A model generated the notes under the pieces. The model worked only from the letters and a program-made list of their open reading frames with translations. It was not told where the DNA came from and made no database searches. Positions 9,098-20,518 of a stretch of 64,000 nt of DNA are shown here, piece after piece. The position numbers were made by a program, and so were the translations under genes. Within the stretch, counting starts at the first letter, position 1, and every line of letters begins with the position of its first letter. Source of the DNA: Camellia lanceoleosa (Eukaryota; Streptophyta; Magnoliopsida; Ericales; Theaceae); the NCBI GenBank assembly GCA_025200525.1, contig CM045758.1:194282463-194346462 (forward strand). Direction: 5' to 3'.

Positions 9098-11434
9098 TGT
9101 AACAACCTCGTCTTGACTACCGTTAAACCATCGAATTATATCTTGATTACCATTAAACCGAGCGCTAATGACCGATAAGTGAATGGATGAACTCTTGAAC
9201 AAACCGAATGAAATGAATGAGTTTGTCTATTGAATTGTCGTGATCTGTTTGAGTGTATGATTATCTGTTTGCATTTTATGTTTAAAGCGCTAATTGAAGG
9301 CTTTATCGTGACGATTTAGAAACCGTTTGATGTTTTGTAATCGATAATATTTGTGATTTAATGATATTTTTATCGAAAATTGGTTAGGAATGATTAAATT
9401 AGATTAAAAACGAGTTAATTGAAAGTTTGGCTTATTTACTATAATGCCCTTGAGTGGACCATTTGTTTATTATTCACCTTTGAGCCTTATACAACTCAAT
9501 CAAAACATTTCATCAGCTCATTTGAGCTCCTAACCGACCAAAGAGAGAGAGTAGAGGGAGAATTTGAGAGTTAAGCTCATTTGTTGATTTTGCTTGAAGA
9601 TTTGAGGCATAGAGTGCTAGATTGAGCTCCTAGACTTGTAATTGAGACTTAGGTATGTATATTAACCACTCATTGTTGCATTTAAGGTTGGTTCTTGCTA
9701 GATTCATGAAGAATTATAGAGCTAAGACATGATTTTGCTCATATGTGTTGAATTAAAGATCAATTGTTGCATGCATGGTTGAATTAGTGAAATTGGAGTT
9801 GAATTCGTGCTTGAATCATACATGCATGTCCATGTTTATGTTCTAGTCCATGATTTCATTTCATTTGCCAACTATGGAGCTCTTTGGAGCAAGATTTAAA
9901 GCTTGAAATTGGTTTAAAAGATCATGCATGTCATGTTTTGAAAGTGTTCTTGAAAATGGTTTGAAATTGAGTTTGAGTTAAACACCCTTGGGCCTTGATT
10001 TCTTAAATTGAGTTTTAAAACTTGTTATTCTATGTGTTTGAAAGAGTTTTCCAGAAAATGGGCCCAAGAGGATCGAATTTGGAGCATCGAAACTTGGTTT
10101 GAAACTCTGAGGTCGAATATGGATTTTCCAGATTTTGGACGTCCGCCGGCGGGGAAGTGCGCTTCGGCGGGAATGCATGCTCGATATTTTCTTGCATTGT
10201 TTTACTGATCCGCTCGGCGAGATTTTAACGCCGGCGGAAAATCGCGCATCCAAAGATTTTTGCACCCTTCATCGATCGCTCGGCGGCGGAATGTACCTTC
10301 GGCGTGGGCCTTTTGTGCTTGTCGCTCGGCGAAAACTTCTTCGAGCGGAGGCCTGTTCATTGAAAATTCTGGAATTGCTTCCTTAGTGCATTTTTGCATC
10401 CCCATCGCATCCTAGGCATTCTTAGGCCTAGTTTAGAGCATCTTAATGAAGATATAGACATAGAACCACCGAGGAATTTAGGGATTTAATTATCATCCTT
10501 TCCAAGCTGTAAACTTAGTGTGTGTTCTATTTATTATTTGTTTAGGGTTGGCTCTCGGGGGCGCTCTAGCTCTTGATAGCCCAATCCTTTGTGAGTAACA
10601 TTGTGTAAAGATATGTTCAAATGGTTTTATTTTGAATACCGAATCAACTGCTTCTTGAATCGATATTGTTTATTGAATGAATGTATGTCTGCATTTAATC
10701 AGATTGTGGTATCCTTAGCACCCATTGTTATTGGTATTCTGAGCTCTGTCGGTTTCCTTGTGGAACCATCTTGTTTCTTGAATGATTGGCCATCATTACT
10801 GTTGGAGTCATAAGACTCGGTCCTTTTGGACCTCATTTATAGGCTATTGGATGTACCACATATGACCGTTTTGGTGAAATCTTGCAAGATCGAACTCTTG
10901 TTTAAATGAATTGATTTCATTCTTGTAAGGACATTCATTCATAACCTCTTTACCTATGTTATTCAGGGCTTTAGCTCACTTTTTATATATATATATGTAG
11001 GTGCTCGGCCACGGACGAGCTAGGGCGTGGGATTGGTCCCCGATTTTGTCGGCCGACCTTTGTGCCTCCTTTGTGAGGTTCGAGACGCCATGCCATGGCT
11101 TGGGGTGTTTTGTGTCCCCATAGGTCTCCTACTTTGTTTGTCTTGTTATGCGTTCTTGTATAGACTGTTTTCTCTTGTTATCGAGGAATCAAGTCCCGTC
11201 TTGAATATGTCAGTAATGATTGTGTATCTTTGTCTTGGTAGTGAATGCATAAATGTATGAAAAATGTTTTTGGCATACTGATTAACACGACTCTATGGAC
11301 ACTAGTTTTTCTTGTTTTGGCTTCCGCCAGCCCGAACTCAGATTTCTTGTATTCTTGATTGGCGGGCCTTTGGTAATCTCGGATTCTTGGCGATTCTGAT
11401 GCTAAACCCATAGGGTAGGGTTTGGGTCGTGACA
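9098..11434 (+). repeat. Tekay LTR2 (shared middle LTR)
   Basis: 2,337-bp LTR between the two internal regions, from TGTAACAACC to GGGTCGTGACA. It serves as 3' LTR of copy 1 and 5' LTR of copy 2, with a polypurine tract on its left and an intact primer binding site on its right. It has no target duplication of its own. It shows many base losses and substitutions at CTG, CAG, CGG and CTCGAG sites compared with LTR1 and LTR3, for example at 9150-9345 and 10140-10350. Confidence 0.92.
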
Positions 11435-11437
11435 GAA

Positions 11438-11449
11438 TGGTATCAGAGC
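11438..11449 (+). promoter_or_regulatory. Primer binding site, Tekay copy 2
   Basis: TGGTATCAGAGC, the standard plant complement to the 3' end of initiator-methionine tRNA, three bases after LTR2. Confidence 0.92.
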
Positions 11450-11638
11450 GATACTTAACCACGAGTTATACCGCACACACGTGTCCAAATGAGCTATAGG
11501 GTGTCCTAGAAAAGCAATTAGGGCATCTCATGAATTTGAAAAGTGTGTGCTTATGACTGACTGATTATATGTTAAAGTGTTAAACTGTTTAATTGTACAA
11601 CTGTTTATAATGATAACTGTTATAACTACTATAGTGAA

Positions 11639-12670
11639 ATGGATAATGCAAATGAAACTGAAGCATCATCCTCTGAGGCCAGAATGGCCAGACTTGAACA
11701 AATGATGGGACTGATAATTGAAAGACTCGAACAACAACCGAACCAACAGCCCCCACCTCCTCCTCCTCCGGTGCAACCGGAACAAAATGTACAGAATGTG
11801 AATGCTAATGAGGTGGACATTATTGCATTGACTCAGAAATTCAGCAAAATGAAACCGCCGTCCTTTCAGGGAGGCTTAGAACCGTTAAAGGCTGAAGCCT
11901 GGGTTCTTGAGACTGAAAAGTTGTTTGAGGTTTTTCCGTGCTCCGAAGCAAACAAAGTATTGTTGGCAACCTTTACCCTTCAGGAAGAAGCGAAAAATGG
12001 TGGATGTTGACCCGATGCAAATACTATTGTGACTTGGGCTCGATTCAAGAGTCCTTCTTTGAAAAGTATTTCCCCAGGCATCGAGACAGAAAAGTGGCGA
12101 GTTTGAACAGTGAGACAGGCAAAACATCATTGTTTAGTATGAGAAGCAATTTATCGAACTTGCTAGGTATGCACCACATATGGTGGATACCGATTATAAG
12201 AAGGCCAGAGGTTTGAAGGCGGCCTTAGTGTTGCTATCCAGACCAATAAATGTTTTGAAAATGCCAACTTATGTAGGTGTTCTCGACCGGGCATTGATGG
12301 CCGAGACAAATATTGCAGCAGTGAAACAATCTGAAACACCGACAAGTGAGTGGCAAGGGAAAAGGCAGGGTTTTAAATTTAAGAAAGGCAAGCATAACCC
12401 AGCGAACAAGAAACAGAATACGGGGTCGACTACTAGCCCCAGCCAAGGGAGTGGATTTACTCCACCCTGCTCTGTATGTGGCAACAAGCACAAAGGGGTT
12501 TGCTACCAGGTTTCTGGAGCTTGTTTCAGGTGTGGCAAGGTGGGCCACAGAATCAAAGACTGCCCTTCTGCTCCACCAGTTAGTAGTAAAGCTGCACCGA
12601 GCGCAGCAGCATCAAATGTAGCACCAAAACCGAACCCCAAAGCTACCGGGAAAGAGCCTATGAGGCAGGG
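11639..12670 (+). pseudogene. gag: Tekay copy 2 gag (few frameshifts)
   Basis: The better gag copy. The first frame (11639-12010) has an acidic start, a run of seven prolines, and the capsid block KPPSFQGG followed by LKAEAWVLETEKLFEVF. A break near 12000 puts the next part into 12180-12764, which carries a basic KFKKGKHNP segment and the zinc knuckle CFRCGKVGHRIKDC, preceded by a CSVCGNKHKGVC cluster. The start is the first ATG after the leader and matches copy 1. Frame breaks near 12000, 12050 and 12110 coincide with positions where copy 1 retains extra bases. The N-terminal ORF would give a 123-residue truncated product. Confidence 0.88.
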
Positions 12671-13267
12671 CCGAGTGTTTGCCCTAGTAACAGGAGACGT
12701 GCAAAACACTGAGACCGTTGTGTCAGGTATCCTCTCTATCGTGCTCGTAATGCTTATGTATTGATTGATTCGGGGTCTACACATTCTTATGTGTCGCATG
12801 CTTTTTCGCGTAAATTGAATAGACCCTTAGAACCCATGAATTACTTGTTAGCTGTATCATCACCTGTTGGGGGACCTATGACATGTGCATATATGTATCC
12901 TTCTTGTGAGATTATTGTTGGGGATATGCATCATTTATTGATTTCGCCATTGAATATCGATCATTTTGATGTGATATTGGGGATGGACTGGTTACAAAAA
13001 TATCATGCCACTATAGACTGTGTAACGAAACAAGTAGTTTTCCGTCCACCGGGTTTGCCCGAATTTGTGTTTAATGGGAGTGGGGTAGTACCTCCTCCAT
13101 ATCTGATTTCTTCTGTAAAGGCTGTCAAATTGATTAGAAAGGGGTGTAAAGGATATCTGTGTTCTGTATTGACTGTACCTGCTAATGATAATGTTAAAAC
13201 TGATGTGAATTGTATTCCTATAGTCAGAGAATTCCCAGATGTATTTCGGATGAATTGCGAGATTTGA
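12671..13267 (+). CDS. pro: Tekay copy 2 protease domain
   Basis: Continues the gag frame to about 12740, then shifts frame at a base loss (ATCGTGCTC versus ATCTGTGCTCAG in copy 1). The retropepsin motif [10 protein letters not shown] starts at 12764, with VILGMDWL further on. The frame runs to 13267, where another indel in the FPDVF linker closes it. Part of Gag-Pol, not a separate gene. Confidence 0.84.
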
Positions 13268-13925
13268 TTGACAGGGAAATTGAATTTATTGTGGATGTGG
13301 TTCCGGGTACCCAGCCGACATCTAAAGCCCCCTATAGAATGGCTCCAACTGAACTGAAAGAATTGAAGGCACAATTGCAGGAACTGTTGGAGAAGAAATT
13401 TATCAGACCCAGTACTTCACCGTGGGGTGCACCTGTTTTGTTTGTAAAGAAGAAAGATGGTTCACTGAGACTGTGCATTGATTACCGTGAATTGAACAAG
13501 GTAACTGTAAAGAATAAATATCCATTACCGCGTATTGATGATTTATGTGACCCGATTCTGAGGTGCACAAGTGTTTTCAAGATTGATCTTAGATCGGTAT
13601 CACCAACCGAAAGTTAAACCGAAGACATTGATAAAAGCGCTTTCGAGCGAGGTATGGCCACTTTGAATTTTTAGTTATGCCGTTGAGATTCTGAATGCCC
13701 TGCGCATTTATGGACCTCATGAACCGAATTTTTAAACCATACCTTGACGATTTTATTGTGGTATTTATTGATGACATATTGATATATTCTAAGACTGTAG
13801 AAGAACATGAACACCATCTGAGACTTGCCCTGCAAACCTTAAGAGAAAAACAGCGTATGCTAAATTGTCTAAATGTGAATTTTGGCTTGATCATATTATG
13901 TTTTGGGGCATGTTGTTAGCAAAGA
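13268..13925 (+). pseudogene. pol: Tekay copy 2 reverse transcriptase
   Basis: The linker and fingers ([44 protein letters not shown]) lie in 13210-13617. The catalytic FIDDILIYS block lies in 13695-13919. The segment from about 13545 to 13690 is scrambled by several indels, and another follows 13850. The intact FIDD motif shows the catalytic pair is still encoded locally. Confidence 0.87.
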
Positions 13926-14530
13926 TGGAATTTCATTGACCCATGAAAATTGAAGCTGTAGTGGTCGCCTAGACCAACGAATGTAACCGAAGTCAAGCTT
14001 TTGGGAATTTGGATATTCTGAAGGTTTGTCAAAGATTTCTCCAAAATTGCCCTACCACCGACTCGATTGACGCAAAGGGATATCGTTTGGTTGGGTGACC
14101 AAAGAGAATCGGCATTTCAAGAATTGAAAACCCGACTTGTATCGCACCGATTTTGACTCTACCTTCGTGCGGATGGTTATCTTGTTTTTAGTGATGCTTC
14201 TCATAAGGGTTTGGGGTGTGTTTTAATGCGAATGGGAGAGTTATTGCTTATGCTTATGCTTCCCGACAGTTGAGACCACATGAAAAGAACTACCCGACCC
14301 ATGACCTAGAACTTGCTGCAGTAGTGTTTGCATTGAAAATTTGGCGTCACTATTTGTATGGAGCAACATGTGAAGTGTATACTGACCACAAGAGCCTGAA
14401 GTACTTTTTCACTCAGAAAGAACTGAATATGAGACAGCGGAGATGGCTTGAACTGATAAAAGACTATGACCTACAGATTTTGTACCATCCGGGAAAGGCC
14501 AACACCGTTGCCGATGCATTGAGCCGAAAA
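13926..14530 (+). pseudogene. pol: Tekay copy 2 RT connection and RNase H
   Basis: The connection segment at 13980-14160 is frameshifted. RNase H is clean from 14216 onward: [19 protein letters not shown], then [18 protein letters not shown], and the terminal ADALSRKS motif, which copy 1 has lost. The frame continues straight into integrase, as expected for a single polyprotein. Confidence 0.87.
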
Positions 14531-16093
14531 TCGATTGGGAACTTAGCCTGTTTACTGACTGGACAGAAAGAGTTGCTTCTTGATCTGGAAAAGTCTGAAA
14601 TTGAAATTGTTTTGAAAGAACAAGGTGGAACCTTAGCTGCTATTTCTGCTCAACCAGCATTGATTGAAGAAATTAAAGAAAAACAACAACTAGATGATTT
14701 CTTGAAAAAGGTTATTGAAGAAAGAGATTCAAAACCGAGACCGGGGTTCAAATTTGAGAACAATGTTCTGAAATTTCAAGACAGACTGTGTGTACCGAAT
14801 GACACTGAATTAAAAAGGAGAGTTTTACAAGAAGGCCACAGTTCGAAGTTTTCTATTCACCCAGGGAATACGAAAATGTACCAAGATTTGAAACAGAATT
14901 TCTGGTGGCCAGGAATGAAGAAAGAAATTGCCGACTTTGTGTCTAAATGTCTTCATTGCCACAGTCAAAATTGAACATCAACGACTGCCGGATTATGCAA
15001 CCCTTACCCATACGAGTGGAAATGGGAGCATATCACGATGGATTTTATCGTTGGATTACCTCGCTCGAGAAAGGTATGGACTCTATTTGGGTTATTGTTG
15101 ATAGATTGACTAAATCTGTACACTTCCTACTGTCAAGACGATTTATAATGCAGATAGATTGGTATTATCTATATTGATGAGATTGTGAGATTGCATGGAG
15201 TGCTGAATCTATTGTTTACGAGGATTGAAGTTTACATCGAGGTTACAGAGCCTCTGACGCATTAGTCTTGAATTGAAATTTGAGTAGTGCCTATCATCCT
15301 CGAACGGATGGTGGTCGAGAAAGGACCATCCAGACTCTAGAGGACCTCACGAGAATGTGTGTCCTTGATTTTCGTGGAAATTGGGAAAGTCATTTGTCGT
15401 TGGTGAATTCGCCTACAACAACAAACTACCATTCGAGTATCGGTATGGCGCCTTCGAGGCATTGTATGGCAAAAGTGTAGATCTCAATCTGTTTGGGCGA
15501 AGTTGGAGATGGGCCGTTGCTTGGGCGAGATTGTATATAAACGACCGAGAAAGTGAAATTGATCTGATTGAAAACCGCACGAGTAGACAGAAAAGTTATG
15601 CAGATGTCAGAAGACGGGATAGAGAATATGAAGTGGGTGAACACGTGTTTGTGAAAGTGACACCAATGAAAGGCCAGACTCGCTTTGGAGTCAAAGACAA
15701 GTTAGCACCGAGATATGTCGGACCGTATCAGATTATTGAGAAAATCAATCCGGTGGCGTGTCAAGTTGCACTTCCTCCTGAAATGGAGCATATGCATAAC
15801 GTCTTCCACATTTCGATGTTGAGAGACTATCTTCGGGATCCGTTTCATGTGATTGAGCCTACTCGGATAGTGCTTAGTGATGACTACACTTACGAGGCGG
15901 CCTATCTGATTTGTAAACCGCGGATCAAGCGAGAAACAAAGAGATTCCGCTAGTGAAAGTTGGTAGCGAGAACCATGGTGGTGTGTATGCCACTTGGGAA
16001 AGGGAAGATGACATGGCTAGGCGATATCCGGATTTGTTCCCGCTGAACCCTGTTTTCTTCCAGACTGAAGGTAACTCGAGTTTAGAGGACTAA
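14531..16093 (+). pseudogene. pol: Tekay copy 2 integrase plus chromodomain
   Basis: The RNase H frame continues to 14974 with the spacer and HHCC finger ([16 protein letters not shown]) before a base loss after KCLHC. The core (MDFIVGLP region, [22 protein letters not shown]) is spread over several frames between 14947 and 15480. The C-terminal part ([20 protein letters not shown], read in pieces; [10 protein letters not shown]) is in 15381-15953, and a broken chromodomain follows to the stop at 16091-16093. The decay consists almost wholly of one- to three-base indels. Confidence 0.86.
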
Positions 16094-16100
16094 ACTCCTT

Positions 16101-16115
16101 ATAAGGAGGGGAGAC
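16101..16115 (+). promoter_or_regulatory. Polypurine tract before LTR3
   Basis: ATAAGGAGGGGAGAC directly abutting the TGTAACAACC of LTR3; the plus-strand primer site of copy 2. Confidence 0.85.
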
Positions 16116-18465
16116 TGTAACAACCCTCGTACTGACTACCGTTAAACCACTGAATTATATACTGATTACCATTAAAGAGCGCTAATGGTGATAAGTGAAC
16201 TGGATGAACTACTGAACAAACTGAATGAAACTGAATGAGTTTGTCTATTGAATTGCGTGTCGCATCTGTTTGAGTGTATGATTATCTGTTTGCATTTTAT
16301 GTTTAAACTGCTAATTGAAGGCTTTATCGGCGGCCGATTTAGAAACCGTTTGATGTTTTGTAATCAGTATAATATTTGTGATTTAATGATATTTTTATCT
16401 GAAAATTGGTTAGGAATGATTAAATTAGATTAAAAACGAGTTAATTGAAAGTTTGGCTTATTTACTATAATGCCCTTGAGTGGACCATTTGTTTATTATT
16501 CACCTTTGAGCCTTATACAACTCAATCAAAACATTTCATCAGCTCATTTGAGCTCCTAACCGACCAAAGAGAGAGAGTAGAGGGAGAATTTGAGAGTTAA
16601 GCTCATTTGTTGATTTTGCTTGAAGATTTGAGGCATAGAGTGCTAGATTGAGCTCCTAGACTTGTAATTGAGACTTAGGTATGTATATTAACCACTCATT
16701 GTTGCATTTAAGGTTGGTTCTTGCTAGATTCATGAAGAATTATAGAGCTAAGACATGATTTTGCTCATATGTGTTGAATTAAAGATCAATTGTTGCATGC
16801 ATGGTTGAATTAGTGAAATTGGAGTTGAATTCGTGCTTGAATCATACATGCATGTCCATGTTTATGTTCTAGTCCATGATTTCATTTCATTTGCCAACTA
16901 TGGAGCTCTTTGGAGCAAGATTTAAAGCTTGAAATTGGTTTAAAAGATCATGCATGTCATGTTTTGAAAGTGTTCTTGAAAATGGTTTGAAATTGAGTTT
17001 GAGTTAAACACCCTTGGGCCTTGATTTCTTAAATTGAGTTTTAAAACTTGTTATTCTATGTGTTTGAAAGAGTTTTCGAAAATGGGCCCAAGAGGATCGA
17101 ATTTGGAGCATCGAAACTTGGTTTGAAACTCGAGGTCGAATATGGATTTTCAGATTTTGGGCGTCCTTTCGGCGAAGTGCCGCTTCGGCGGGGAATGCAT
17201 GCTCGGTATTTTCTTGCATTGTTTCTGATCGCTCGGCGGATTTTGCCTTTCGGCGGGAAAATCGCGCATCGGCATTTTGCACCTTTCATCGATCGCTCGG
17301 CGGCGGAATGTACCTTCGGCGTGGGCCTTTGTGTGCTTGTCCGCTCGGCGAAAACTGCTTTCGGCGGAGGCCCTGTTCACTGAAAATTCTGGAATTGCTT
17401 ACTTAGTGCATTTTTGCATCCTCATCGCATCCTAGGCATTCTTAGGCCTAGTTTAGAGCATCTTAATGAAGATATAGACATAGAACCACACCGAGGAATT
17501 TAGGGATTTAATTATCATCCTTTCCAAACTGTAAACTTAGTGTGTGTTCTATTTATTGACTGTTTAGGGTTGGCTCTCGGGGACGCGCTCTAGCTACTGA
17601 TAGCCCAATCACTGTGAGTAACAGATTGTGTAAAGATATGTTCAAATGGTTTTATTTTGAATACCTCGAATCGCATTTCTTGAGCGATATTGTTTATTGA
17701 ATGAATGTATGTCTGCATTTGAATCAGTATTGTGGCATCCTTAGCACCCTTGTTATTGGTATTCTGAGCTCTGTCGGTTTCCTTGTGGAACCATCTTTAT
17801 TTCTTGAATGATTGGCCATCATTCTTGTTAGATGCTGTTAAGACTCGGTCCTTTTGGACTTCTTGTTTATAGGCTATTGGATGTACCACATATGATTTGT
17901 TTGGTGAAATCTTGCAGATGAACTCTTGTTTTAAATGAATTGATTTCATTCTTGTAAGGACATTCATTCATAACCTCTTTACATCGTATGTTATTCCTTT
18001 GGGCTTTAGCTCATTTGTTTATATATATATGTAGGTGCTCACCACGGACGGAGCTAGGGCGTGGGATTGGTCCCAGTTTTGTCGGCCGACCTTTGTGCCT
18101 CCTTTGTGAGGTTCGAGGCGCCATGGCATGGCTTGGGGTGTTTTGTGTCCCCATAGGTCTCCTCTGTTGTTTGTCTTGTTATGCGTTCTTGTATAGGTTT
18201 TCTTGCTGTAAGCGAGGAATCAAGTCCCCGTACTGAATGTCTGTAATGATTGTGTATACTGTACTGGTAGTGAATGCATAAATGTATGAAAAATGTTTTT
18301 GGCATACAGATTAACACAGCTCTATGGACACTAGTTTTTACTGTTTTGGCTTCATGAACCACGAACTCTGTATTTACTGTATTACTGATTGGCAGGCCTT
18401 TGGTAATCTCGGATTACTGGCCAGTTACGGTGCTAAACCCATAGGGCCGGGTTTGGGTCGTGACA
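16116..18465 (+). repeat. Tekay LTR3 (3' outer)
   Basis: 2,350-bp LTR from TGTAACAACCC to GGGTCGTGACA, followed by the right-hand GAAAT duplication at 18466-18470. Its first half agrees closely with LTR1. Its CGCTCGAGCG block (about 17160-17370) is collapsed in the same manner as LTR2. Confidence 0.92.
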
Positions 18466-19468
18466 GAAATTGAGGTATTGAATCATGTATATACAAGTTT
18501 AATTGGAATTTGGTGATACTTGGAAATTATGTTTAAAATTTTGCGAATGAACTTTGTTAGAAATGTTGGAATTCATGCTATTATGTAAAGGAAAAAATTA
18601 GAGAAATAATCTATGACTGACATAGATGATATGACCTCGGTTTTGGAATATTGAAATGAGATTCAAGGGTTTATTTTGCATTATGTTGAATTGCAAATGG
18701 TTTTAATGAATTAAGTGGTGTTGACTTTGTCGGACTATATTGTGTTAACTAATATTGAATTGAATAGACCATGATGAATTATGTTTGAATTACGTGAATT
18801 GTATAGGGTCAACTACAAGGGCGGACCAAGCACCTGAACACTGTGAGAAATAGTACTACATATGTACATCAATTACCGTTGATAATTATTATTATTCTTC
18901 ACATTCTGTTTTTTTCCATAGCAATTATGCTAACATGGTTGTATTTGAGAATTGGTGTGAACATAGAAGGATTTGGCACCCATTGAGATGACTCTGAAAC
19001 TATTCTGTATTCCGCCCACAATTAATGGTTATCGGTAATGTGCTATAATCTATATAGTATTGTGTTTAATTTACCGTTAAAGAACATTATTAACATTCTG
19101 TTATCCGTAGATTAACCTTAATAATTCATGGTGAACAAATGGAACAATGATGCTTATGTATCCTGAGATCTATTGATTTAAGGTATAGAACTATGGTACC
19201 TACGTATTTCTGAAAGTGTTCAATCTGTGAAGTATGTTTACCATTTGCCAATAAACATCAGCAACGTTCTGTTAAACTTGTAATATATCTGTTCGTTATG
19301 TGATTAATAGGAAGAATATATTTATCTGTATTAATCTATTCTGATGTTTCTGGTATGGAGCAAAGTGCTGTACGGAACTAAGTGCTACACTTTGGTGGGA
19401 GCCACCTCTAGAATTCGTACGAGCCACCTCTTGAGTCCATACATCTGTTATTTCTGTTATTTCTGTTA

Positions 19469-19576
19469 CCCACGCTTTATGCGTTCTGTACCCACGCTTT
19501 ATGCGTTCTGTTACCCACGCTTTATGCGTTCTGTACCCACGCTTTATGCGTTCTGTACCCACGCTTATGCGTTCTG
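19469..19576. repeat. 22-bp tandem repeat in solo LTR I
   Basis: Five copies of a 21-23-bp unit (CCCACGCTTTATGCGTTCTG plus TA or TTA), the last one base shorter. It lies in the right part of solo LTR I, followed by a run of short TTTACATTA-type repeats to about 19730. Confidence 0.85.
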
Positions 19577-20382
19577 TTATTTCTGTTAGTTCTGTTATTT
19601 CCGTTATTTACATTAGTTCGATTATTTACATTAGTTCATTATTTAGTATTTATTTACATTGGATTACATTAGTTACATTATTTTACATTATTTGTGTTAG
19701 TTACATTATTTACATTATTTATTTACGATATTTACGGACCTATGGTCGTTCTACATCTGTGGCCTTGGTACATTACGTATATTTTGGGCTTAAAGCCATT
19801 CTGTTACGAAAAGTGGACCCATGGCTGTTTTGGAAATAATCACGGAGTGTAGTTAATCATCTGTATCTGCAGTTATATGTTTAATTATTCAGGTTAATTA
19901 TTACATTGTTTATGTACTATTATTCACTGAGTTCGCTCATTCTGTATTTTGTCTGTCTATTTCTGTAGGTAACCATCCGGGAGTTCAGTCCTAACCTTTA
20001 AGGCTTGTGTCTCTCTTGTCACCTTTGATGCGTCCAGGCACCACCTGAAGCCATGCATTTTGTAAAGTTTTGAGGAGTTTTGATTTATGCTTTGGACGTC
20101 TATTTATGGTTGATTGTATATAATTCCTCCTTCATTAATATTTTTTGTTATTTGTGGGGTTAAGTCAAGGCATATGTGAGTAAACTTTCTGTATAATATT
20201 TACTTAGTGTGTTATTGAGATCTTGGCATGTTAGAAATAGCTCAATGGATGTTATTCTATGTATTTTATATTATTGAATGCTTCCGTTCAGGCCCCATAT
20301 GATATGTATAACAGGTTTAGTGTCTGTTTTCGAATGGGTCATGCCCAAACTTTTAGGGGCGGGTTTGGGGCGTGACAACTTT

Positions 20383-20518
20383 GGTCCTAAATTCCCATCA
20401 ACACAATCAAACAAACAGAATAACGAGCATATAGTGGAGAGCATGTTTGGTGATAGGGAAATCAAAGTCCCAAATAGTATGAAGAATTGGCTTGTTTCTC
20501 TCAATTTAATAAATCAGC
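20383..20518 (+). other. Exon-like host fragment between two LTRs
   Basis: A 136-bp host segment with an open frame of codon-like composition (ESMFGDREIKVPNSMKNW is readable). It lies between the ACTTT duplication of solo LTR I and the TCAGC duplication of solo LTR II. If solo LTR II is removed, the frame continues across the join for about 13 codons into 21857 onward before a stop. I do not recognise the protein. It could be a remnant exon of a host gene struck twice by LTR insertions, or a chance ORF. Confidence 0.25.

Larger units (their letters stand above)
2082..18465 (+). mobile_element. Tandem Tekay (Del) retrotransposon dimer
   Basis: A Ty3/gypsy chromovirus with three LTRs and two internal regions: LTR1 2082-4440, internal 4441-9097, LTR2 9098-11434, internal 11435-16115, LTR3 16116-18465. 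The target duplication GAAAT occurs only outside the outer LTRs (2077-2081 and 18466-18470), so this is one insertion that later became a dimer, as produced by unequal recombination between LTRs of sister copies. Domain order is gag with zinc knuckle, protease, RT, RNase H, integrase, chromodomain, with long LTRs of about 2.35 kb, as in the Tekay/Del clade. The two copies are nearly identical apart from scattered indels and a few SNPs, so the event is recent. Confidence 0.92.
939..20377 (+). mobile_element. Solo LTR I, split by the Tekay dimer
   Basis: The LTR starts TGTGACGACCC at 939 and ends GGGGCGTGACA at 20377. It is flanked by a perfect 5-bp duplication, ACTTT (934-938 and 20378-20382). 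Once the nested Tekay dimer and one copy of its GAAAT duplication are removed, the LTR is about 3,050 bp: 939-2081 plus 18471-20377. There is no primer binding site, gag or pol, so this is a solo LTR left by LTR-LTR recombination. The TGTGACGACC...CGTGACA ends and the long LTR resemble the Tekay-type LTRs in this window. It carries paired CGCTCGAGCG palindromes near its left end and a 22-bp tandem repeat in its right part. It is older than the Tekay dimer inserted into it. Confidence 0.88.

Noticed and set aside
2082..18465. Two separate Tekay insertions side by side
   Set aside because: There is only one middle LTR and no target duplication at 9098 or 11434; a single insertion that became a dimer fits better.
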